Positions 1 through 6,757 of a stretch of 18,683 nt of DNA are shown here, piece by piece. Position 1 is the first letter of the stretch. Each line of letters opens with the position of its first letter. The translations under genes were made by a program, and so were the position numbers. This DNA comes from Hyphomicrobiales bacterium (lineage in GTDB: Bacteria > Pseudomonadota > Alphaproteobacteria > Rhizobiales > Aestuariivirgaceae): contig JABDJG010000339.1 of the NCBI GenBank assembly GCA_013002595.1, positions 1 through 18,683 of the forward strand, given 5' to 3'. Below the pieces are notes generated by a model. The model was not told where the DNA came from. It made no database searches and saw nothing but the letters and a program-made list of their open reading frames with translations.

Positions 1-18
1 GTCTAATGATATTTCGTG

Positions 19-1623
19 TTAAACGGCAGCGGTCGAGCGCCGGTCCTCGAGAATCATGTCGCTGGCTTTTTCGCCGATCATGATCACGGGCGCGTTGGTG
101 TTGCCCGAGACGATGGCCGGCATGATCGACGCGTCGGCCACCCGCAGACCGCGTATGCCGCGGACCCTCAGACGGTCGTCGACGACCGCAGTCTCGTCAT
201 GGCCCATCCGGCAGGTGCTGGTCGGGTGATAGATCGTGGTCGCCGTGTCGCGGGCCCACTGCAGCAGGTCCGCATCGCTCTCAGCGCCATCGCCGGGACG
301 GAACTCCTCGGTGATCTTGCCGGCGACCGGGGCGCAGGTGGCGACCTTTCTGGCGACCTTGATGCCGGCAACAGTGGTGTCGCAATCGGTCTGGGTGGCC
401 AGGTAGTTGGGATGGATCGCCGGGTAATCACGCGCATGCGGCGTCTTCAGCAGGATTTCGCCGCGGCTTTCGGGCCGCAGCTGACAGACCGATGCGGTAA
501 AGGCCGAGAACGGATGGACCCCCTCGCCCGGGCTGTCGGCGCTCCAGGGCTGGACGTGGAACTGGATATCCGGCGTTTCGAGATCGGGCCGGGTCCTGAA
601 AAAGGCCGTCACCAGGCTTGCCGCCATGGTCATCGGGCCGGTGCGGAACAGGGCATATTCAGCCGCGATCTTCATGCGGCCGAACAGGCTTGAAACTTCA
701 TCGTTGAGGGTCGGCTCATTGCATTTGTAGACCAGCCGGGCCTGCAGATGGTCCTGAAGGTTCCTGCCGACATGGGCGGCGTCGTGGCGGACCTCGATAT
801 CGAGATCCTTGAGGTGCTCGGCCGGGCCGATGCCCGAAAGCATCATGATCTGCGGTGAGCCGATCGCGCCGGCACTGAGAACAACCTCGCGATTGGCTCG
901 TATCTGGCTGAGTGCGCCTGACTTGCGGACCTCGACACCAACAACCTTGCGGCCGTCAAAAACCAGGCGCTCGGTATGGGCGCCGGTCATGATTTCCAGA
1001 TTGGCGCGGCCGCGGGCCGGTTTGAGAAACGCCTTGGCCGAACTGCAGCGCAGGCCATTGCGGCAGGTGAACTGGAAATAGCCGACCCCTTCCTGGGTCT
1101 GGCCGTTGTAATCGGGATTGAAGGGATACCCTGCAGCTTGCGCAGCTTCGACCCAGGCATCGCAGATCTCGCGGCGCAGGCGCATGTCGTTGACACCGAG
1201 CGGGCCGCCGGCTGCGTGATACTCATCGGCGCCGCGCTGCTGGTCTTCGGACTTCTTGAAATACGGCAGCACATCGTCCCAGGCCCAGCCGGTGTTGCCG
1301 AGCTGGCGCCAGTGATCGTAGTCCTGCGGCTGTCCGCGGACGTAGAGCAGGCCGTTGATCGAGCTCGACCCGCCCAGTACCTTGCCGCGCGGCCACTTCA
1401 GCGAGCGGCCATTGAGGCCGGGATCGGGCTCGGTCTCATAGCACCAGTCGGTCGCCGGGTTGTGCATGGTCTTGAAATAGCCGACCGGAACGTGGATCCA
1501 GGGGTTCCAGTCGCGGCTGCCGGCTTCGATAAGGCACACGGTGTACTTGCCGTTTTCCGACAGGCGGTTGGCGACGACACAGCCGGCCGAACCGGCGCCT
1601 ATGACAATAAAATCAAAATTCAT
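19..1623 (-). CDS. GMC-family FAD-dependent alcohol/choline dehydrogenase-like oxidoreductase
   Basis: This is a complete 534-residue flavoprotein of the glucose-methanol-choline oxidoreductase family, the usual length for the BetA/AlkJ branch. The N-terminal dinucleotide-binding motif GAGSAG is at residues 9-14, followed by the acidic E33 that normally binds the FAD ribose. The first GMC signature covers about 79-99 (PRGKVLGGSSSIN) and the second about 252-266 (GAIGSPQIMMLSGIGP). The catalytic pair is H466 (YHPTSTCRMG) and N510 (GNTNAP), a His-Asn pair as in choline oxidases and dehydrogenases. No signal peptide is seen, so it is probably cytoplasmic and passes electrons to a quinone or other acceptor. 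Its ATG overlaps the stop of the LacI-family gene (ATGA), so the two are co-transcribed and coupled. The substrate is unknown. Linkage suggests an alcohol related to sulfonate metabolism, but choline or another alcohol cannot be excluded. Confidence 0.88.
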   Translation of the reverse strand: MNFDFIVIGAGSAGCVVANRLSENGKYTVCLIEAGSRDWNPWIHVPVGYFKTMHNPATDWCYETEPDPGLNGRSLKWPRGKVLGGSSSINGLLYVRGQPQDYDHWRQLGNTGWAWDDVLPYFKKSEDQQRGADEYHAAGGPLGVNDMRLRREICDAWVEAAQAAGYPFNPDYNGQTQEGVGYFQFTCRNGLRCSSAKAFLKPARGRANLEIMTGAHTERLVFDGRKVVGVEVRKSGALSQIRANREVVLSAGAIGSPQIMMLSGIGPAEHLKDLDIEVRHDAAHVGRNLQDHLQARLVYKCNEPTLNDEVSSLFGRMKIAAEYALFRTGPMTMAASLVTAFFRTRPDLETPDIQFHVQPWSADSPGEGVHPFSAFTASVCQLRPESRGEILLKTPHARDYPAIHPNYLATQTDCDTTVAGIKVARKVATCAPVAGKITEEFRPGDGAESDADLLQWARDTATTIYHPTSTCRMGHDETAVVDDRLRVRGIRGLRVADASIMPAIVSGNTNAPVIMIGEKASDMILEDRRSTAAV

Positions 1624-2699
1624 CTGACCGACTGCGTTGTTGCCCGCATCACAAATGGCGCCGGGAAGGATTTGGATTGAATGGGCGAACCATCGGTGAG
1701 ATAGGCAACGATGGCGTTTGCCGATGCCATGCCGATCGGCACCGATGGTACCTCAATGGTTGTCAGCGCCGGGCGCAACTGCGAGGTAATCGGCAGGTTG
1801 TCAAAACCGACTACCGACAAATCATCCGGAATGGCAATTCCGCGATCACGGGCCTCGAACATGACGCCCATGGCGAGCACATCATTGCCGCACATGATCG
1901 CTGTCGGCGGCGCACCGTGGCTTAACAGTTCGGTGAGCCCGTCACGGCCGTAATCGTGCGAGTAGGCCTTTTCGGTGAACAGGGCCGGGACAACCGGCAG
2001 GCCGTGCTTGGCCAGCGCGCGCTCGACACCGGCGCGGCGCGCTCGTGCGCGGTCGTTGCCAAACGACAGGCCAGCGACCATGCCAATACGGCGATGACCA
2101 AGCTCGACCAGGTGGTCGACAGCATGTTCCGCCGCGGCTGCATTGTCGAAGCCGATGCACGGTACGCGCGGTTTATCGTTATGACCCCAGATCGCCACGG
2201 CCGGGCAGGCCGAACGTTCGATCATCTGCCAGACTTCCTCGGGGTGATCGAGGCCGATCAGCATCAGTCCATCGACACCGCGCTCTAGCAGCCTGCGGAC
2301 CTGTTCGATCTCATGCGGGCGATCGTAGTTGGAGACGGTGACCAGCAATGTGTAGCCGTGCCGTGACAGGGTTTCCTCGAAGGCATCGACGCTTGCCGCA
2401 AAGATTGCATTGTTGAGCGTCGGGATCACGGTGCCGATTGTGAACGACCGGTTGGAAGCCAGCGCACGGGCAGCGCCTGACGGCACATAGCCAAGCTCGC
2501 GCACCTTGCGGGCAACCTTGTTGCGCAATTTGGCGCTGACCGCGTCGGGCTTGTTGAGCGCTCTGGAAACCGTTGCGGTGGAGACACCCGCCGCCCGGGC
2601 AATATCTGCAACAGTCGGCTTTTTGGCGGCAGCACCCGTGCGGCGGCGCCTGGTGCGCCGTGCAACTTCGGTGATATTGTTGTCGCCGGTCATTTTCAT
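1620..2699 (-). CDS. LacI-family transcriptional regulator
   Basis: This LacI/GalR-type regulator is 359 residues from the chosen ATG. A basic N-terminal tail (RRTRRRR) precedes the helix-turn-helix at about residues 28-50 (TVADIARAAGVSTATVSRAL). A hinge helix follows (about 70-85), then a periplasmic-binding-protein-like effector domain to the C-terminus, with typical motifs such as IGTVIPTLNNAIFA and DLSVVGFDNLP. An in-frame ATG at 2759 was rejected because it lies upstream of the -10 element and operator described separately. ATGs at 2699 and 2693 are both possible, and neither has a strong Shine-Dalgarno. The gene is coupled to the downstream GMC oxidoreductase by an ATGA overlap and is divergent from the TRAP/hps/suy genes. 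Its inferred role is autoregulation and control of the sulfonate operon in response to a pathway metabolite. The effector cannot be read from the sequence. Confidence 0.9.
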   Translation of the reverse strand: MKMTGDNNITEVARRTRRRRTGAAAKKPTVADIARAAGVSTATVSRALNKPDAVSAKLRNKVARKVRELGYVPSGAARALASNRSFTIGTVIPTLNNAIFAASVDAFEETLSRHGYTLLVTVSNYDRPHEIEQVRRLLERGVDGLMLIGLDHPEEVWQMIERSACPAVAIWGHNDKPRVPCIGFDNAAAAEHAVDHLVELGHRRIGMVAGLSFGNDRARARRAGVERALAKHGLPVVPALFTEKAYSHDYGRDGLTELLSHGAPPTAIMCGNDVLAMGVMFEARDRGIAIPDDLSVVGFDNLPITSQLRPALTTIEVPSVPIGMASANAIVAYLTDGSPIQSKSFPAPFVMRATTQSVR

Positions 2700-2705
2700 C
2701 AACAC

Positions 2706-2735
2706 TTGACGTTTCGCTCCGATTGCCGCAATATT
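2706..2735 (+). promoter_or_regulatory. Possible divergent promoter for the TRAP/hps/suy genes
   Basis: TTGACG (2706-2711) is a good -35-like element. The best -10-like hexamers downstream are weak: CAATAT at 17-bp spacing or AATATT at 18-bp spacing. If used, transcription would start at or just before the palindromic operator, so bound LacI-family repressor would block both directions. The leader to the TRAP gene would be about 225 nt. The -10 element is poor, so this is tentative. Confidence 0.3.
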
Positions 2736-2759
2736 AGTATGTAAGCGCTTACATCGCAA
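2731..2759 (-). promoter_or_regulatory. Promoter of the LacI-GMC operon
   Basis: On the minus strand a -35-like TTGCGA (2759-2754) is followed by an exact 17-bp spacer and a -10-like TAATAT (2736-2731). This places transcription start near 2724-2727, about 25 nt before the ATG at 2699. The spacer contains the palindromic operator, an arrangement that fits autorepression by a LacI-family protein. The spacing and motif match are seen directly; activity is inferred. Confidence 0.6.
2739..2754. promoter_or_regulatory. LacI-family operator palindrome
   Basis: The 16 bp ATGTAAGCGCTTACAT are perfectly self-complementary with a central CG. This matches the general LacI/GalR/CcpA operator form (TGTAAGCGCTTACA-like). 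The site lies between the -35 and -10 of the LacI gene's own promoter and about 215 bp upstream of the TRAP binding-protein gene. The adjacent LacI-family protein is the obvious ligand. No second perfect copy was noticed in the window. Confidence 0.8.
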
Positions 2760-2968
2760 GGGCTGTCAGACCCAAGACCCAAACCCGAGCTTGGACAACG
2801 GTCTGGTCAGAATTTGATAGGATGCGACGCTTCGAACGGGGTAACGTGCTGTTGGTGGGGCCTCACTGCAGCCTCTTGTTGCAGCTAAACTGACCCCCGT
2901 GAACTGTTTACAAGGCCGCGTCATGACCATAACGGCTGGCGCGAAATATCAAAGGGAGGAGCGCACTT
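2760..2968. other. Leader/intergenic region upstream of the TRAP gene
   Basis: These roughly 210 bp between the operator and the TRAP binding-protein gene carry no convincing ORF. A weak promoter-like pair TTGGAC (2791-2796) and TTTGAT (2813-2818) is present. At the 3' end a very strong ribosome binding site, GGGAGGA (2954-2960), lies 8 nt before the ATG at 2969, in keeping with high expression of a solute-binding protein. Confidence 0.4.
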
Positions 2969-4081
2969 ATGCGTAGTTTAAAGACATTGATTTCAAGCGC
3001 AGCCGCGGTGGCTGTCGCCGCCGTGACCTGGGCCAGCGTGGCCAGCGCGGAAACCAAGATCCGGATCCAGTCAGTGATCCCGGCCAAGGCCGACGAAGTC
3101 CACATGCTGACTGAGTTCGGCAAGGACGTAACGGCGCTTACCGACGGTTCAGTGGTATTCGAAATTCTGCCGGCAGGTTCTGTTGTAGGGGTCAAAGAGA
3201 CGCTCGATGCAGTTGACAAAGGCCTGATCGAAGGCGGCTTTGCATGGACACACTATTGGTCCGGCAAACATCCGGCAGCCATGCTGTTCGGTTCACCTGT
3301 TGCCGGCGCCGGCGTTGGCATCGACAATATCGCCTTCGTCTCCTGGTTCCTGTATGGCGGCGGCAAGGAGCTTTACGACGAACTGTGGACAGAAATGGGC
3401 GTCAACGTGAAAGGCTTCATGTTGCAGCCGGTTGGTCCAGAAGCACTTGGCTGGTTCAAAGAGCCGATCGCCTCAATGGACGATTTCCGCAAGTATCGTT
3501 TCCGCACACCTCCGGGCATCCCGGGTCAGACCTACAAGGACATTGGTGTTGCCTCGGTAGCCATGGGTGGCGGCGACATTCTGCCGGCGCTTGAAAAAGG
3601 CACCATCGATGCAGCTGAATGGTGCTGCCCGAAGCCAGACAGCATTTTCGGCTTCCAGAAAGTGCTCAAGCATTATTATCTGCAGGGTCTGCACCAGGTT
3701 GTCGTGAATGCCGACATGTACCTCAATGGCGATGTCTACAAGAAGCTGACACCACATGAGCAGAAAGCCATCGAAGTTGCCGCCAATGCATCTTTGATCA
3801 AGGCCATGAGCTACCGCATCTATGAGAACGGCAAGGCATTGAAAGACCTGACCGAGAACCATGGCGTGCAGTTGCACGATACGCCCGCCGACTACTTCCC
3901 GGCATACATGAACGCTGCCAAGGCCGCGCTCGAAAAGAATGCGGCAGAGAACGCGTTCTTCAAGAAGGTCTGGGATTCGCAGAAAGCATTTGCTGAAGTC
4001 GCAGTTCCATTCTGGGCCGGTGCACAGGCATCCAATGCAGCGCTTGGTAAAGCTTTCGCTGACAGCGTGAAGAAGAAATAA
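2969..4081 (+). CDS. TRAP transporter solute-binding protein (DctP/TakP-like)
   Basis: This 370-residue periplasmic extracytoplasmic receptor belongs to a tripartite ATP-independent (TRAP) transporter. It starts with a Sec signal peptide: a basic N-terminus, a hydrophobic stretch rich in Ala and Val, and a likely cleavage site after residue 27 (ASVASA/ETK). The mature part has the DctP-family arginine region FRTPPG (178-183), where the conserved arginine (R179) normally binds the acidic group of the ligand. The sequence AEWCCPKPD (216-224) followed by a YY-containing segment resembles the TakP subfamily for keto and hydroxy acids. A strong GGGAGGA Shine-Dalgarno supports the start. The fused DctQM permease lies downstream and the DHPS enzymes follow, so the ligand is inferred to be DHPS or sulfolactate, as proposed for HpsKLM-type transporters. 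Ligand identity is inference from context. Confidence 0.93.
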   Translation: MRSLKTLISSAAAVAVAAVTWASVASAETKIRIQSVIPAKADEVHMLTEFGKDVTALTDGSVVFEILPAGSVVGVKETLDAVDKGLIEGGFAWTHYWSGKHPAAMLFGSPVAGAGVGIDNIAFVSWFLYGGGKELYDELWTEMGVNVKGFMLQPVGPEALGWFKEPIASMDDFRKYRFRTPPGIPGQTYKDIGVASVAMGGGDILPALEKGTIDAAEWCCPKPDSIFGFQKVLKHYYLQGLHQVVVNADMYLNGDVYKKLTPHEQKAIEVAANASLIKAMSYRIYENGKALKDLTENHGVQLHDTPADYFPAYMNAAKAALEKNAAENAFFKKVWDSQKAFAEVAVPFWAGAQASNAALGKAFADSVKKK

Positions 4082-4091
4082 TACACTCAGT

Positions 4092-4132
4092 TCGGACCGG
4101 AAGCCGCTGGCAGGAGCGACTTCCGGTTCCGA
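4092..4132 (+). terminator. Intercistronic hairpin between TRAP binding protein and permease
   Basis: An imperfect inverted repeat lies 11 bp after the dctP-type stop codon. The left arm, 4092-4103, and right arm, 4120-4132, pair over 12 bp with a one-base bulge. An inner 4-bp extension (CGCT/AGCG) has a 6-nt loop. No U-tract follows, so it may act as an attenuator or as an RNA-stability/processing element favouring the binding protein over the permease. The pairing is seen directly; the function is inferred. Confidence 0.5.
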
Positions 4133-4147
4133 TCTCTAGACCACGAC

Positions 4148-4174
4148 CGGTATTGATCTAAAGAACCAATATCG
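4148..4174 (+). repeat. Small second inverted repeat in the TRAP intergenic gap
   Basis: The arms CGGTATTG (4148-4155) and CAATATCG (4167-4174) pair over 8 bp with one G-U wobble and an 11-nt loop. It sits between the larger hairpin and the permease start. It could be part of the same RNA control element or a protein-binding dyad; the size does not exclude chance. Confidence 0.3.
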
Positions 4175-4244
4175 CTCCTGATCTAGGGGCAAAGACGGAA
4201 GCTGCCGAATCTAAAGGGCCGCGCCGTACAGGGGAGGCTTACTT

Positions 4245-6623
4245 ATGGCTGATGAAATCATCGCCGAAGAACTCGACATCACCGATGAACTGATTGCCGA
4301 GCGGCGCGCCGAAGAACCTGGCCAGACGCCAGAAACGATGACGTGGTGGCAACGCCCGATTACCGCTTTCATCGATGTGCTGAACCTGTGGGTAGGACGC
4401 ATCACCTGCCTTTTAATATTGCCACTTATCGCTGCCATGATCTGGGAAGTCGTGTCACGCAAGGCGTTTGCGGTCCTGGTCGAACACGACATGGGAGAAT
4501 TCGCCCGCTCAGTCGGCCTTGGCCCAACCCTTTGGGTTTACGACACCAGCCGGATGCTGGGTGGCGTCATTTTCATGACGGCGGCCGGCTATGCGTTGAT
4601 GCGCGGTGTCCATATTCGCGCTGATTTTCTCTACAGAAACTGGTCAGCGAAGACCCAGGCTACGGTCGATGCGATCTTGTACATGGCGTTTTATTTCCCG
4701 GCGATGCTGCTGTTTTTCTGGAGCGCGTTTGATTATGCGTGGGACGCCTTCAACCCGAGAAACGGTTTTGCCTTTTCCGGTTGGGAACGCGCAAGCGATT
4801 CCACCTGGGCACCGGTGATTGGCCCGGCGCGGGCGGCAATGCCGCTTGGTGCATTCTTTCTGTTTTTACAGGGTTTCCCCGAACTGTTTCGCGCTTTCGA
4901 TCAGATGGGCAAAGAGCGCGAAGCCAAGTTTTTGAAGGTCCTGCCATTCTATTTCATCGGGCTTGCTGCTGTCTTTGTCGCGGTGTTCTATCCCGATGCG
5001 CTGCCTTTAGCGGATTGGTTGTCAGCAACGACCGGTGCAAGCGGTCTGTTCGACCTGTCAAGCCCGACCATCGGCTTGCTCATGCTGGCGGCAATGCTGT
5101 TTTCGATATTCGTCGGCTTTCCGATTTCCTTCACGCTGATCTTCCTGGCGTTCACATTCGGGTCATGGGCAAAATCCGCTGACCTGACCTTCTTTCTGCT
5201 GACGCTCCAGACCAATTCGGTGATGTTGTCCGATCAGCTCGTGGCGGTTCCGCTGTTCATTTTTATGGGCATCATGATGGAGCAGGCGGGCTTGATGGAA
5301 CGCTTGTTCAGGGCAGTTCAGCTGATGATGTCGCGTACGCGCGGCGCGCTTTATATTGCGGTGCTGTTTGTTTCGACCATCTTTGCTGCTGCCACCGGCA
5401 TCGTCGGTGCCTCGGTGACAATCCTCGGCATCATGGCGGCGCGAACCATGAGCCGGTCTGGATATGACGTGCGCCTGTCCGCCGGCGCAATTACCGCAGG
5501 CGGAACTCTCGGGATCCTCATTCCACCGTCGATCATGCTGATCGTGATGGGCCCAGTGCTCGAAGTGCCGGTGACGGATTTGTTCCGCGCTGCGATCATA
5601 CCGGGCGCTCTGTTGGCTGTCCTGTATATGGCCTATGCGATCGGGCGCTGTCTGATCAATTCGTCACTCGGTCCAATCCTGCCGGCTGATGAACAACCAC
5701 AGACCTCTCCGTATTACGTTATTGAGGTCGCGCTGGTGATGAGCGCACTGGCCGTCTTCATCTGGCTATGCGTAGCCGGCGCCAGCGGTGATCTCGCAGT
5801 CATTCCGCTTGGAGGTCTGATTTTCCCCATTTTATGGCTGGCGCTGATGTTCGGCGCCTACCGTGTCTTGCGCAACTGGCGCCCAGGTGGGTTCTATTTT
5901 TCCGAGTTATGGTACGAATTCTTCATGGGACTGGTGCCTCCGACCGTGTTGATCGCATTCGCCCTTGGTTCGATCCTGGCCGGCTGGGCGACACCGGCTG
6001 AAGCGGCCGCGTGCGGCGCCTTCGGCTCAATCGTTTTGTCTGTGGCCTATCGCAAGTTTTCGACCGGGGGGTTGTTTGATGCGTTGATCAAGTCGTTGGA
6101 GATCACGGTCCTGATCATGTTCCTGGTTGCGGCCTCGAACTTCTTCGGCGCTGTGTTCTCCAATCTGGGAACACCGACCTTCCTGACCGAAGTCCTCTTG
6201 TCCTTCGATCTGTCCGTAGTGGCAATGTTGATCTTCGTCATGGCACTCATCTTCCTGCTCGGCTGGCCTTTGGAATGGGTGCCGATCGTCCTGATCATTG
6301 TGCCAATTCTGGTGCCGCTGCTCGTCGACTTGCAGGTCAATCTGGTCTGGTTTGCCATTCTGGTGGCGGTCAATCTGCAAACGGCCTGGCTGTCTCCACC
6401 CGTGGCATTGTCTGCCTATTTCCTCAAAGGCGTGGCGCCGGAGTGGGACTTGAAGGACATCTATCTGGGCATGATGCAGTTCATGGTCATCCAGGTGGTC
6501 GGCTTGTCATTGATCTTCATTTTCCCGGGCCTTGTGCTCTGGTTGCCCGACTACCTGTCGGCTGCGGGCGCCAAACCGTTCTTTGACTACGTCGGCTTCG
6601 GGCCGGTTCTAGGCGGGAACTGA
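4245..6623 (+). CDS. Fused TRAP transporter permease (DctQM)
   Basis: This 792-residue inner-membrane protein joins the small DctQ and large DctM subunits of a TRAP transporter in one chain. After an acidic soluble N-terminus (about 1-35), the DctQ part spans about 40-225. It has four predicted membrane segments near 50-70, 103-123, 143-163 and 198-216, and the typical GVHIRADFLY sequence near 121-130. A linking helix near 232-250 precedes DctM (about 273-780), with the motifs GFPISFTL, PLFIFMGIMME and GGTLGILIPPS (about 419-429). The ribosome binding site GGGGAGG lies 7 nt before the ATG. It should use the ion gradient to import the ligand captured by the binding protein encoded upstream. 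Such fusions are known (for example sialic acid SiaQM), whereas many hps-type transporters keep Q and M separate. Confidence 0.93.
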   Translation: MADEIIAEELDITDELIAERRAEEPGQTPETMTWWQRPITAFIDVLNLWVGRITCLLILPLIAAMIWEVVSRKAFAVLVEHDMGEFARSVGLGPTLWVYDTSRMLGGVIFMTAAGYALMRGVHIRADFLYRNWSAKTQATVDAILYMAFYFPAMLLFFWSAFDYAWDAFNPRNGFAFSGWERASDSTWAPVIGPARAAMPLGAFFLFLQGFPELFRAFDQMGKEREAKFLKVLPFYFIGLAAVFVAVFYPDALPLADWLSATTGASGLFDLSSPTIGLLMLAAMLFSIFVGFPISFTLIFLAFTFGSWAKSADLTFFLLTLQTNSVMLSDQLVAVPLFIFMGIMMEQAGLMERLFRAVQLMMSRTRGALYIAVLFVSTIFAAATGIVGASVTILGIMAARTMSRSGYDVRLSAGAITAGGTLGILIPPSIMLIVMGPVLEVPVTDLFRAAIIPGALLAVLYMAYAIGRCLINSSLGPILPADEQPQTSPYYVIEVALVMSALAVFIWLCVAGASGDLAVIPLGGLIFPILWLALMFGAYRVLRNWRPGGFYFSELWYEFFMGLVPPTVLIAFALGSILAGWATPAEAAACGAFGSIVLSVAYRKFSTGGLFDALIKSLEITVLIMFLVAASNFFGAVFSNLGTPTFLTEVLLSFDLSVVAMLIFVMALIFLLGWPLEWVPIVLIIVPILVPLLVDLQVNLVWFAILVAVNLQTAWLSPPVALSAYFLKGVAPEWDLKDIYLGMMQFMVIQVVGLSLIFIFPGLVLWLPDYLSAAGAKPFFDYVGFGPVLGGN

Positions 6624-6757
6624 TGGACTGATATCACAAATTCGAAGCAGGATCCTGAGGGTGTATTTTCCGAAATCGGACTGATCCTGAGCTAGATTGA
6701 TAACTAAATTCGACGTGGTGAATTTATCGCGCGCTGAACATATTGGAGAATGACGCA
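6624..6757. other. Intergenic region before hpsN
   Basis: This 134-bp gap is more AT-rich than the flanking genes. It contains a direct repeat GATCCTGAG (6651-6659 and 6683-6691). The pair CAGGATC (6648-6654) and GATCCTG (6683-6689) could form a 7-bp outer stem around a small TCCG/CGGA hairpin. A TTGATA (6697-6702) has no good -10 partner. It may hold an internal promoter or processing site, but nothing is decisive. Confidence 0.3.

Noticed and set aside
976..1680. Open frame of 234 codons on the plus strand opposite the GMC gene
   Set aside because: It is antisense to a clear GMC oxidoreductase, shows no recognisable motif, and is expected from high-GC codon bias.
2700..2759. Upstream ATG at 2759 as start of the LacI-family gene
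   Set aside because: It overlaps the -35 element and the operator and precedes the inferred transcription start; the extra 20 residues do not belong to the family.
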